Source of the DNA: Verticillium longisporum
Lineage: Eukaryota > Ascomycota > Sordariomycetes > Glomerellales > Plectosphaerellaceae
DNA length: 64,000 nt
Assembly (NCBI GenBank): GCA_019188255.1
Contig: JAETXT010000006.1
Coordinates: 2,480,001 to 2,544,000, forward strand
Reading direction: 5' to 3'
Below are positions 22,245-35,140 of this stretch, one piece after another (the stretch's first letter is position 1; each line of letters opens with the position of its first letter). Position numbers and translations under genes: made by a program. The notes under the pieces are model-generated. The model had not been told where the DNA came from and did no database searches. It was given only the letters and a program-made list of their open reading frames with translations.

Positions 22245-23035
22245 ATGAAGACCTGTGTCATCGCTACTCTCGTTGGTGTCGCCATGTCGGCTCCCGCCAT
22301 GCGGACTTCCATGGACGCGCCCATGATGGAAATGGCCAACAGCCGGCCTATGGACATGGACATGGGTTCCTCCACACCGGCCATGAGGAACACCATGAAC
22401 ATGAAGGACGCGTCGTCGTCAATGGGCATGGCGAAGCGTGAGCGCGTGGAGATGGGCAACATGGCTCCGACCATGAAGAAGACTAAGGGCATGAAGATGG
22501 GTTCCATGGCCCCGGCCATGAAGACCGGCATGGCCACGAGGTCTACGATGGACATGGACATGGCCAACCGCAACTCCGCGACCAAGGGCATGGAAAAGAA
22601 CAAGGACGTGGACGCCATCGTCGCGGCCATGCTGATGGAGATGGCCCACCGCCGTCCCGTGGCCGGCATGGTCCGCCGCCAATCTGAGGAGGCATTCCAG
22701 GGAGTTGTGGAGGAGTGCAAGACGAAGCTGGCCAGCGGTGGTAAGTCCTCCCCAGAAAACACTCCATTACGCTTTACTGACACCGAGTCTAGAAGTCACC
22801 TCTCTTGACAACTGCGTTCTCGACACCCTTGGCATCAACCGCCGCCAGGTCACCGGCGATCAGGACCAGCTGGCACAGATCACCCAGGAGTGCACTGAAA
22901 AGACCCCCAACGGTAAATCAACTTGAACCCAAGGTGTTCACTATTGAAAGTATTGACGATTCTCGTGCCACAGACCAGGCTGCCATCTACATATGTCTGC
23001 TGCAGGCCGCCCAGAGCCTTATCATCACTGAATGA
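22245..23035 (+). CDS. Methionine-rich small secreted protein, unknown family
   Basis: Exons are 22245-22740, 22793-22912 and 22974-23035. They sum to 678 nt, or 225 residues, with canonical splice sites. A short signal peptide (about residues 1-17, MKTCVIATLVGVAMSAP) leads into about 130 residues containing about 30 methionines. Most are in MxM or MxxM arrays such as MDMDMGSS, MNMKD, MGMAKR, MGNMAPTMKKTKGMKMGSM and TMDMDM. Dibasic sites (KR, KK, RR) could be Kex2-type cleavage points. The C-terminal part has three of its four cysteines spread over exons 1 and 2 (ECKTK, NCVLDTLG, ECTEK) and a fourth in YICLLQAAQSL (exon 3). No known domain is recognised. Methionine arrays of this kind bind Cu(I) in CTR transporters and related proteins, so a copper-binding role is a reasonable but unproven idea. 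Confidence 0.8.
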
Positions 23036-23797
23036 TAAGCGTCATTAAGCTTCCCTTCCCCCAGGTGACATGGGGAAAATGTTGCGATGTTGATGATGTT
23101 ACACTCGTCTTGAGGATCATGAAATATGTTTGCTTGTTGGACAGGTATCTACTATAGTTCAAAAGCAAAGCGGCTATGAATGCATTTTTGTTAGCTAAAG
23201 AGCTCATACGCATATGTTGATGGCCTGATTATCTTTGATATGTACACGCGAAGTAAATGTACTTGTTTACTATGTGCCTGTTTCCCAAGATCAAATAAAG
23301 TAGTCAGGACATCCGATGCCATACATCAGGACCTCGCTCTCAAAGTCAAGCTCGTGTCTTAAGCACGCTACCTAGGGAAGGCTCTCTTCGCAAAGCCACA
23401 CAAGTTCATGAGCATTGTATTCCCTATCAACCTCTTGTATCGCAAGGCCAAAGGGACGCACGCCATCGAATCCTTGTTTGCACCCCAGTTTGCTAAACAT
23501 GCCGTCACGACGGCAACATTTCACGTGTACGGGAAACACACACAGTTGTAGACAGGATCAATGCTAAGAATAAAGCACAGCTTGACAGACCCAGGTGGTA
23601 AAGAATGATAGCCCCAACTCCGTAATTATCGCCAACCATGCAACGCGGCCCAAGGCCATTGCTATGTACAGCCCCTAGGCTGCGAACACGGTCCTAGCAA
23701 GACCCTTGAATGACCGAAAGCACAAGACACTAGACCGTCACACATGCCATATTACTCAATCAACCAGCCCTATGCACACAGTAGCGACCCTCACTCT
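23036..23797. other. Intergenic region between convergent genes
   Basis: About 760 bases between the stop of the methionine-rich gene and the stop of the minus-strand cation exchanger. It should hold both 3' untranslated regions. No other feature is seen. Confidence 0.5.
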
Positions 23798-26700
23798 TCA
23801 TGCTTCGAATACCGCACCACCAGTCCGCCGCCCGATTGTTTTGAAACTCTTGTAGGCTCCATCATTGCCCATGATGTCGAACCTGTTCGGGCCCATGGCA
23901 TCCTGGGAGTATCCGGAAAAGTAGTATCCGACGATGACAACAAGGTAGGAAAGCAGTAGGATGCTTCCCTTGAAATAGTTGCTCTTACCCTCACCGTACA
24001 TGTAGCTGAGGAGGAAGACGCAGAGAATGACGAGGACCATATCCCACTCGGGGAATAGCAACGCGAATGTATACCGCTCGAGGTCTTCGCTGCTAGGCAG
24101 ATCCATGGGGTAGAAGGCTGAGAAGAAGACGAGCGCGGGGACTTGCAGCAAGCAAACCTGAAGCGCGTACGCTGAACCAATTTCCATGGACAAGGCGATG
24201 TTTCCGTTCATGGCGAAAGAGATGGCGTTCTACGCTGATTAGCACATGTCATGGATGTTTGTAGCGTTCAGACGTACCAAGAACTCAGTGGTGTTGGGGA
24301 CCAGGGCAAACAAGGTAATACCGAGGAACTTCTCGTCAATGGCGAAACCTTCCAAAACGACGTCGACCGTGTCGACCAGAATCTCGGCGACAATGGCGTA
24401 CAGCACTGTGGCGCCCATGAGTACGATCGAACTCTTGAGACGACTCCAGTTTGGCGCGTCATGCCCACCGTGGGCGTTACCGCTGATGGCAGCAGCAGCC
24501 GGATCTTCGACCTCTGGGAACGGGGCAGCGCGGCTTGTTGCCGGGCGTGGAGTCGTGGGCACAGTGTTAGTCGGCAAGCCCGAGCCTCGACGAGGAAGAC
24601 GGGCATCTCGGGCCGCGAACGTGGCAGCAGTGGCAGCAATTTCGGCGACTTCACGAGCCAGAGCGTTGTTGTCAATCTCTGAAAGACCAGAGAGGTGCAT
24701 GCCAGCGCGGACATCGCTGCCGCTAACCTTGGGAGGGACTTGGTGCGGAAGGCCGGAAGCTCCGTTCGCAGAGCCAGTTGTCAATGTAGAGCCCTGACGC
24801 GTGACGTCCTCTGACCTAGGCTGCAGGCCAACTTGCTTTTGTGTGTGACCGAGAATGCGTTTGTACAAGTGCGAATCTCGAATATCGGCGCTCGAGCTGC
24901 CAGGCGCCTCGTGGAACGAGTGGGGAACGGAAGGTCGTGTCGATGTTTGTGTGGGGGTTCATCATGCTTCTTCTCGTCCAGCTGATCTTTCCAAATGATG
25001 GCGGCATGTGTCCGGAGGGTGAACCAAAGACCTACAATATAGGATAGGAACAGCAGACAGGCGCAGAAGTAGCAAAAGGGACGCACCGCCTCCAGGTAGA
25101 AGCGATCGTTCAGGGCTGGTGCTTGCGAGAAGTAGCACCTTCGACAGTCCCGGCTGTCTCCTTGGGCGATAGCCTGACTGCCGTCATAGTCCAAGCAGTC
25201 AAGACAATTCAGCTCGTGCGTACCATAAATTTGGTAAAAGAGAGTTGGTCCAAATGCGCCAATGACGGCAAACAGAAGCATCGTGGATGTGACGCCAGCC
25301 GACTTGGCGTTAAACCGTTGAGTCTTGCGCTTGATGGCACCAAAACACATGGAAAGTCCCGGAAGGAAGAGGATGCCCGCAAAGATGCTGCCAACGATGC
25401 TGCCCTCTACAAGTTGCCCTTTGCCTTGCTTCAGGGCCACGCAATAAAGGAAGACCTCGACAATGGTGGAAAAGAAGGCGTTGATTGCAGCACCCAGACC
25501 CATGGACGACTGAGCTGAGATGGAGGCGACAGCTTGGCCAATGAAGTACGCCAGAGGTATGATGGATAGCAGACCCATGACGAACAGGAAAGCAGGCGAG
25601 GTGATGAAGATATCCATGTGTAGCATGTTTTCGAGGATGGCCCAGTCCAGGATGACAAAAACAACAACGCCCATGAGATTGATGAGGAAGATGTTGGTGC
25701 CATCAACGGTGTACTTCCAGTATCGGGTTCCCACAGCGCGATAAGTGCACAGAAGTATCGACGCGTTTTGCCCGTTGGAAAGGCGGGCATAGCTGACATC
25801 CGAGTCGAAGGACAGCGCGAGAGGGTGGCGTCGGAGGTGATCGAAGAGCAGCATCGTGACCTTGCCCATCGGGATGGTGAAGACAAAGAACCAACAGATC
25901 AGAGACACGATGATCAAAGATGGCGTCAGAAGGAAGTAGAAGAACAGGAAGAAGGTAACGCGGCCTATGTTCCACTGTCCACGACCGAACAGTCGCCTCT
26001 TCAGCCTGGGAGGGGTTTGGCTCCTTTCGCCTCGACGGGACCGACCGAGGAGGCTGTCGGTCTCACTGAGCTCGGAATCAATACTCCGTCGTGAACGTCC
26101 AACGATCGATCGATTGCGCTCCGGGCCGAAGAACAGTCGTCCATACTCAAGGTCGCCGCTCTGCCACTGCTCGTACTCTGAGATGCTCCGCCCTTCGCCT
26201 TGGTCCTCGTCCAGGTAGGCGTCGTCCTGTTCCAGGCGTACGTACTTGCCAAAGGGGTAGAACAGGTAGCCAGCAAGACCCCATAGGACTCGCCCATATT
26301 CTCTACCGCTGGGTGTGGCGGCAAAGAAGAAGCAGACAAGGGCGCCGAGGGCCGCGAATGTTGCCATCCACCAGCCGAAAAGGATGGTCCAGAGGAGGTT
26401 GAAGAAGACCAGCCAGGAGCTGACCTTGAGACCAGGAGAAGAGTGAATATCTCCCTCTGCCGTTTTTTGCACAGATCGATCTTTTTGTACAGCGCAGGCT
26501 TCCATAGTCGAATACCGAAGGGATGCGTTTCGTTGATAGCCTGCTGCCGATCCTTGAGTGTGAAGCTCTCGGCATCACTGATGTCTCCATCCGACTCGCA
26601 CTCAATGTCTTCTTCAGGAGCCGCTTCGCTTGCATCATCGGACATCTCTTCAGCGGGTTCGTCGTCGGCACGAGGTGTCTCGGGTTGCTCGTCGTCGTTT

Positions 26701-27400
26701 TCTTCGGGCTCGCTACGCGAGGATTGTACTCTGGATAAAGTATTGCCTAGCTGGGGCCTCCTGCGGGTGCTGTAGCTTTGCTGCTGATGATGTTCCCGGT
26801 GGCGTTCGGCAGCATCTGCAGCAACCTCATCAAGATCGTCCTCAGTCGAGAAGACTTCACCTCGGTGGGGAGCAGCAGGATTGGTCGGTCGGCGTGGCAT
26901 CGGGGGCTTTCGCGTTCGTGAAGCCTTAACACGGTCGGGTCCCAGCATGGGAGATCGGACAGGTTGAGTCGATCGCGAGTGGGCTCGGTCGTGGGCTGAG
27001 GATTCTCCAGGGTATTGCGGTGTTAGACTTTGACTGCTTTGCATGGAGCCTGGAGAAGCAAGAAAGAAACATTGTTAGCTGAGCAACAGGGTTACGCGCG
27101 GCTTTGGGTCACGATGAGATTAATCGGCTTGGGGTCGGGCTCGGCTTCCGCCCCCGGATCCAGTGGAACATGTCAAGTGGCACCGGTTGAGAGAATGGAA
27201 GCTGTAGACGTACCATAGCCGGCTTCAGGGCGCCGCCTGACCGTCTCAGTGGACTGGAAAGATTGGAAGCTCTCAGATAAACCCTCGTCGCGACCAGCGC
27301 CGTAGGCTTCGTATCGAGTCGGACGCCTTGTGTCTGTGGGCGAAGCGTTGGACGACTCGCCCTGGTTGGAGGGCGTTCCTGACCTATCGGAGGGATCCAT
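23798..27400 (-). CDS. CAX-family vacuolar cation/H+ exchanger, VNX1/YNL321w type, two frame breaks
   Basis: Exons on the minus strand are 27400-27214, 27049-24278 and 24229-23798. After two frame corrections the protein has 1130 residues. It has a long polar, acidic N-terminus, a conserved segment 'FGIRLWKPALYKK', many hydrophobic segments and two alpha-repeat regions of the exchanger fold ('GAAINAFFSTIVEVFLY' and 'VPNTTEFLNAISFAMNGNIALSMEIGSA'). Such proteins exchange Na+/K+ or Ca2+ for protons across the vacuolar or ER membrane. The first break is at the T run 26482-26486 (A run on the coding strand). The second is at the G run 24922-24925 (C run on the coding strand), after which 'HSFHEAPGSSSADIRDSHLYKR' restores the family sequence. 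The exon sum, 3391 nt, is exactly two bases short of a multiple of three. Substrate specificity is not decided by sequence. Confidence 0.85.
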
Positions 27401-29132
27401 GGTGGCGCGAAGTTGAGCTGAATCGGTAGAATCGAGTCAGTCTGCTGAACGCAGCACGCAGCACTCGGCGCGAGGTTGTGGAAATGCTGTGACTGGTGTC
27501 GCCGTGGGTTGTGTCCTCGCAAATTCAGCGTGGCAGGGTTGCTTGGTGCATGGCAGAATCCGCTGGGTGCAAGGTTGTGTGTCAAGCCGTCGTCGATAGG
27601 TTGTTTGTGCTGTGGTGCTGTGGAACGCACAGCTTTTTGGGTGCCGTTGACAAGAGAGTGATGTGAGCTGGTAGGTGGAGAGGTGCAAGAATAATATCGC
27701 AACCCAAGCTAGGGGAGGAAGAGAGAGGTAAACAAGCTGGCCAGCCGGAGGCAGCTTGAAGCTCGAGCTTCGGGAATTAGTAGGTAGGCAGAATGACAGG
27801 GTCTAAGAGCTGAAAAAGCCAGAGGGGGTGCGGTTCGATGTTGGGTCAGGTCGGGCAGGAGGCAGATGGGTAAAAACTAGAGAGGGGCCGTTGTACCAGG
27901 CGCGTCGTGTCGGCTTGTCGCAAAAGCACGTCAGGTCAGGTGTTGGCAAAAAGATGGGAGAGACATGGAGATGTGACGGAGAGACATGAGGAGAGACGAC
28001 TGATGAGGTTCATTCCTGCTATGGCTCTTGGTCTTTGCAGTTGGTCTTCAAAGCCAAGGGAAGGTAAGACCTAGTGTTGTTAGGCTGCGCTTCCCTCGCA
28101 TCTTCAGTGCTCTTTGCTCCATTCCTTCCCCAGACTCGTGGCATCGGGCCCCACGGCTGTTTGTCCGTTTGCTCCCTCCCTCCTCCCTCCTCCTCATGCT
28201 TACCATCTGCTGAGTCTGTCGACTGTACCTACCTTGGGTAGTGATGGCGCATCACTGCCGGCCGGTCCGATGGTTGCTGGCTCCCGATCATCTGCTCATC
28301 AAGAAGCACCCCGTAAGCCGACCGAGAGACAGACACCAAGCCGTGACGAGGGGCTCGGCCTGCATCTCCATGGTCATGTTGGCCATTTCGGTAACACCCC
28401 TTCTTCTCACCCATCTCCACCAAGGTGGCATCATGAGGCGTGATTGGCAATATTTTCTCCTCCGGTCGACTTACTAGTGCCGGATGATTCTTAGTGGTAG
28501 CGGTGCCAGCCGCGACTTGCGATCCCTGGATCCACGCCGATGAACAGCCTGTAAACGTGTACATGGTACCTCCTCTCTGCTAGGGTCCCTCCTTTGGGGA
28601 GTCCCATCCACCGTCCATTCGTTGCCGAGTTTTCGATCAGGAGGGCGCTTATCCGATTCGAGAAGACGTCACTGTGCATCCCTGTCAATGCACAAGACAT
28701 TCTCTGGGCACTGATGACAACAGCGCAGTACATGTACATGTACCATGTACACCGCAGGTGGGTCATCGATGCGATGCGATGCATGGCCATTGCTTTGCAC
28801 CTGAGTGGCGGACGGTGAACCCCACAAACCTGGCGCCCCCCTGCTTATCTAAGAAATCTATCTGCATTGCACTGTAAGCAGCACGTGACCTTGGAAGGCC
28901 ACCCCGGACGCGTACCCAATGGCTTGCCTGAGCTGTGACAGTGACAGCGGTGCACTACAGCCAGCCTTGCCTAGCACATTGCTCTGTTCCCGATACTCAC
29001 CTCATCACGATAACCAAACTCGACGACTTCTGCCATTGCGAACCATCTTCTACGCCTAGTAACTCGTTCCTACCTAGCCGAAAGCACAGAAACAGACCAT
29101 CCTTCAAGCGCCCCCCGGGCACCAACGTCATC
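27401..29132. other. Divergent promoter region between the exchanger and RPT6
   Basis: About 1.7 kb separating two divergently transcribed genes. No coding sequence is recognised. Around 28730-28755 there is a small cluster of palindromic TGTACATG/CATGTACA words of unknown meaning. Confidence 0.5.
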
Positions 29133-30362
<1,230 letters not shown>

Positions 30363-30985
30363 ACGGAAGACGGCGACAATGGCCTCTTCGGTCCGTCTCG
30401 TTGGGGAGGGGGAATTGTCTGCTTTTTCTTCCCTTTTCGGCCCACGGGCTGCTCTTGACAAGACACAACGCGCTTGGGAAGGGGGGGTTGATGCGGCGCT
30501 GTTTAGGCAGGGTGGAAAGCAAGGGCAGCGAGCGGCGACAGCGCCTCGGAATGCGCAGCGGCGAGTACGCGTTGCTGCGCGCTGTATGCTAATATGTATC
30601 AAAATAGAGCATGGACATGACCCGACCTTTGCCCATGAAGCATCCCCTTAATATCTCTACGTGAACGTGCTCACCTCGCGCCTGTGTTCCTACACATCAC
30701 ATGGTATTGATCACCTGCTGAGGCTTCATTGTATGGGCCATATCATCCATTCATTGCACGCGTTACGCTACCTACACCTACGCGTCATCGTCGCATTCTC
30801 TCAACCTTAGGAACCTAGTCTACTACGTCGGACGCAGACCTATCTGCCGTCTCGCCCCCCTCGGCGTACGGCTTTGATGGCTGGAACGCGGCGCGTGCAC
30901 TACGGACACCTTCCAAACGCCGCCCATTGCAAACGCCCTACGAATTTCCCATCGCTCGCTACTGATGCAACATATCCGGCCAAAA
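30363..30985. other. Intergenic region between convergent RPT6 and phosphatase genes
   Basis: About 620 bases between two stop codons facing each other. It should contain both 3' untranslated regions. Nothing else is recognised. Confidence 0.5.
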
Positions 30986-33900
30986 TCAGCTGCTCCGGTG
31001 GTGCTGGAGGCTACCGCTTCGGGCTCTGCTCGTGCCGCTGGTCGCCGCACCCACGCTACCCCCCTCATGTAATCTGTAGATGTACTCCAATATGGTCTCA
31101 TAACACAGAACAAACTGTCGGAGACTCTGAACCATGCTGAGTCGCTGCCTACGGAAGTCCTCCACAGTCTCAGAAATGAGGTCAACCGTGTCATCCCCTA
31201 CCCACGCCGTGTTGAGTGGTGGGCCCTCCCAAGCTGGCTTGCCCTCTGGGCTTGAGCGGTTGGATCGCTGAGGGGACGTGGCAAAGTTGAACGCCTTCTC
31301 CTGGGCCGTCTTCGGCGACACCGCTTCCTCTACTTGGCGCTCTCCGCTCATCTTGATGTCGCCGTCCGAATCGCGCTTGCGGACTGGCTTCAAGGTTGTC
31401 CGCGCCAGACGCTGCCGTTTGAGCATGTCGATCACGCTGTCCACGGTGCAAAAAGTTCCAGTGCGACCGCACCCCGCCGAGCAGTGCACCAGCATTGGTC
31501 GCGCCTGTGCATCAGCTTCCGGCTCGTCGTACCAAGCCATCGGCGGATCTGACGATGCGCGTGGACCAGTCACCGATGGCGTGTCTATAGGCAAAGCCGC
31601 GCGCTGCATGACATTGGCCAGTTCCACCAGGCCGAGGAGGTGGGAAGGTTGAGCCGGTGCGCCAAAATCAGGCCACGACGGATAATGAAGATGCGTTATC
31701 TCACGAATTGGCGCAAATGGATGCGCTGCGTGTGACATGGCGAACTTGCGGACGATGACGTAGGGTGAGTCGCTGGATGATGTGGAAGCCGGGGCCGGCG
31801 TTGCTCCTTCCAGCGACGTCGTAGATGTCGTCGTATTTGCTCTTCTTCGGCCCATTTCTGCTGAAGGTTGAGATGTCATCTGTGCATTCGAGCCAGAACG
31901 ATGCTTGTCAATGTCTAGGGAGACTTTCTTTTCAGACAGAAGCCTGAGCTTGGTGTGGCCAAACTCGTTGCCTTTCCAATATGGATGGCACTTGAGTTGA
32001 CCACCTTCGGACTCGGCTGTCAACATGACGATGACCCGGATGTCTTGATCCCAAATCACGGACCAGAAGTCCTGCAGCATGTTAGTTAAGGCGTTCGTCA
32101 GTTTACCAAAGGAGAAGAAAAAAAAACACCAACCTCGTAAGTGGCAGGTAGAGGCCCTTGAGCCGCAATGTATCGCTTGTTGCTCCTCGAGGCCTTGATA
32201 TGACTAGCGTTGACATAGTCGCAAGCTCCACTCTCTCGACCCTGCAGCTTAACGCGAGAATGGTCAAAAGGCAAAATGTCCTTGTAGCGATTCTTGACTC
32301 CCTTCTCGATACCAGAGAGTTGGACTGGAATCGTACCCATTGATTTGGACTCTGGGTTAAACACGGAATAGGCCTTCTTCATCCGTGATTGCTCATCCTT
32401 TTCGATATGCAAGAATTTGTCGGACACCTGTTGTCCGTGATCGCCAAGAGTGGATGCGTCCCGGAGCCAGCGTGGAAGTGTAGGAGAGTCCAAGCCTTTG
32501 GGTCGCGCAATTTCGAGCTGGCCGACTCCGTCTGCGAGATCCATATTTTGTCTGATGTTCGAAAAAAACGGGTTGGGGTTATTTGATGCGTTCGGTAGCA
32601 TGACGCCTCCAATAACGGGTAGGATACCTGCGTTGCCACTACTATTGTTACCGAGGGGTCCAGAGCCGCAGTTGGTGCCAGTTGGAGCGCCGGTTTCGAC
32701 AAAGTCAGGGTATGCTTCAGAAAACGCTTTGAAACCGCCTCGCAAGATGAACATGCCACCTTGGTAGCCTTCGGCGACGAACTTCTTGACCATATTGACG
32801 CAAGACATGGCGTCGCGCTTTTCTGAGGAGTGCGAGTCGTACACGACTAGGTTTTGCGTGGACGCCCACTTCGTAAACTGCTCTTTGTCTTCGGGATTCT
32901 GAAACGTTTGTTGGAGCTTCGTCAGATTAAAGGTCGGTCGCTTTAACAAAGTAGTAGGCGTGCAAAGATTGAGAGCACTCTTTACTCGCGCATGCAAATA
33001 TTGTTGAGACACTCTCAAGTCCAGCAACAGCAGGTCAGTGTCTCTAGTCTGCGATTCCAACAGCGACTTGAGATGCGAGGGACTGATCAGAGATGGGCCA
33101 TGCTCCATGTCGGCAGGCAATGTCTCGGCTCGCTGGTGCGATCTGCCCAGTACAGATGGTGTTGGCGGGTCTGGCCTGCTGTTCGGTATGGACAGTCTCG
33201 GGTGGCGATCCTCAACAGAGGACAACATCGTCCTCCGTTCGAAAGAGGATGCAGATTGCCGTGGAGATTCGGATCTGGGCATGCCCAAGATTGAAGCAGG
33301 CTGAACTGATGATTCCACGTCCGGTCTAGAATCGGACGACACGTAGGCTGAATCGTGAGAGCTGGTCTGATCGACATCCATACGGCTTGCAGGTCGTTCT
33401 CTTGTCGTACGGCTTGCTGGTGTTTCTGATATGCTATCGCTAGCGTGAGTATGCCATCTGGGAGGAGGACGAGGGCGAGCAGGAGCAGCAGCAGGACCGG
33501 CGTCGCCTGGTGTGGACGGTGCGCCAAAATGCGAGGATGATAGGTTGAAGAAGCTTTCGCCGCGGTTCAGATCGGCCTGCCTTCTAAAGGCCTCGTAGTC
33601 TGGGTTCGCGTCGATGGTAACCTGTCTTGGGAGGGCGGCAGTGAAAGACTTAACCGAAGAGGTAGGGGGGCTCCAGTTATCGCGAGGCAGGAGTGAGCTG
33701 TCCCTCCCGTCGTTGGACGACTCGGCAGGCGCCAAGCCAAAGTAATTGGGACTCGTAGCTCGCACATCTGCAATTCTGCCGGGAGAGAGCCTCGGCGGAG
33801 GAGGATAGGCTTGGCCAACAGAAAATGGCATCCTTGGAGAAGCGACGGGAGTAGAGGCCTTGGAGCCATGAGAAGATCGTTTGGCGTGGGAGTTGGAGCG

Positions 33901-34011
33901 GGAGTGAGCACGACCATGGGAGGACCGTGGCGCTCCTGATGGTCTTGTTGTTGACGGGGTTTTCATCGCGTAGTGGACAGGCGTCCTTTCGCCGGTCTTG
34001 GACTCGGTCAT
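30986..34011 (-). CDS. Rhodanese-containing protein tyrosine phosphatase, Pyp1/PTP3 type
   Basis: Exons on the minus strand are 34011-32134 and 32071-30986, coding for 987 residues in frame without correction. The N-terminal 290 residues are Ser/Pro/Arg-rich and disordered. Next comes a rhodanese-like domain (about 295-430; '[20 protein letters not shown]', '[16 protein letters not shown]') whose active-site loop reads DSHSSEKR without cysteine, so it is probably a binding module. The PTP domain follows, with [15 protein letters not shown], the WPD loop WPDFGAP (Asp near 761) and the catalytic loop [10 protein letters not shown] (Cys near 823). The PTP domain carries two long low-complexity inserts (roughly 675-725 and 850-910). 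Related yeast enzymes dephosphorylate MAP kinases such as Sty1/Hog1; the same role here is an inference. The intron has an excellent TAACTAAC branch and CAG acceptor. Confidence 0.9.
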
Positions 34012-34750
34012 AGTATGCGGTAAGGGGTAAGTAAGTACGTCGAGGAGAGGCCAGAGCTTTCGTCTACGCGGTCAAGCAACGGGTCAGAGTTGGCCACATT
34101 AAATTAGTCCATATTGGCGATGACTTTAGGGTGAGGCAATGGTGAGGTTGGTCTAGATGTGGTGGCGGATCCCTTTTTTTCCTCCTTCGGGATGATGTGG
34201 TGGCTAGATGGGGCGCAAGAGTTGGCCGTGACGAAGGTGGCGAGCTTGGACCGGTGACGTCTACGTTGTCGACGAGTCGCCTACGTTGCGCGATGTTCTG
34301 CGCTGTACGAACAGAAGAAGGTCGAACCGTGAGTGGTGCCTGATTAATTCTCTTCGATGAGATCCCAAGTGGCGGAAAGAGCCCTTTTGCGCCTTCCCAG
34401 ACGTGAGTGCCAAAGTAGGCAGGTCCAGAGGGTGATGGTGGTGGGAGAGGGGATGGGTTTTGGAAAGACGGTCGAGGCAGGTAAAGCCAGGGCGGTGACG
34501 GGGCGGACCTGTAGTGCCGGTCCGATGAGACACGCGAGTCCAGGAGGTGGAGATGAGATGGCAGCGGTTGAGCTCGTCGGCTGCGAAAGGATGGAAAAGA
34601 ATGCCTCAAAGACGAGGATAGAGAGGAATTACAGCAACAATACTGTACAAGCGGCGCTCAAAATATTTGTCAACATCTCTGCACAAGTGAACGAAGAATC
34701 GACGTTGAGGACAGCACGGAAGAGGACGGCGGCGGTAGTCGGAGGTCGAA

Positions 34751-34795
34751 GGGGGGGGGGAGGCCTGAACCTGAGGGGGGGGGGGAGGGGGGGGG
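34751..34795. repeat. Poly-G tracts with G-quadruplex potential
   Basis: Three long uninterrupted G runs occur on the plus strand: ten at 34751-34760, eleven at 34775-34785 and nine at 34787-34795. They lie about 740 bases upstream of the phosphatase start codon. Such runs could form a G-quadruplex. Their exact lengths are uncertain given the homopolymer problems elsewhere in this window. Confidence 0.75.
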
Positions 34796-35099
34796 ACAGG
34801 AGCCAAGGGGGTGGATGGAGGGCTGTCCGATGAGGTCGTGTGCGTTCACTTTGGTCAGGGATCAGCAGCGAGCCTGGGCGTTAAGGCGAGCGGGACCCTG
34901 ACGCCTCCCTGGGCTTTCCTGGCTGCCCTGACCTCAGACCTGTGCCAGAGTTGGCTCGGCCCCTGCCCGGGGTGCCTTCGAGCCGCTTTAGAGTGGATGC
35001 TCTCCGTCGCTGGGCCACCTTTTTCCTCGGAGCAATTGGTTCAACCAGGGGAACTGGGACGAGGCCCGGTGACGGCTGATGGATGAGGAGGTGGAGGGG

Positions 35100-35140
35100 A
35101 GCGAGAGAGAGAGAGAGAAAGAGAGAGTGAGAGAGAGGGA
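35100..35140. repeat. GA-rich purine microsatellite
   Basis: An impure (GA)n tract of about 40 bases in the divergent intergenic region. It is typical of nucleosome-poor fungal promoter DNA. No coding potential. Confidence 0.75.

Noticed and set aside
22169..22783. Histidine-rich and Met/Ser-rich minus-strand frames opposite the methionine-rich gene
   Set aside because: ATG-rich repeats on the sense strand automatically give CAT/CAC repeats in antisense. Only the sense strand has signal peptide, introns and a proper end.
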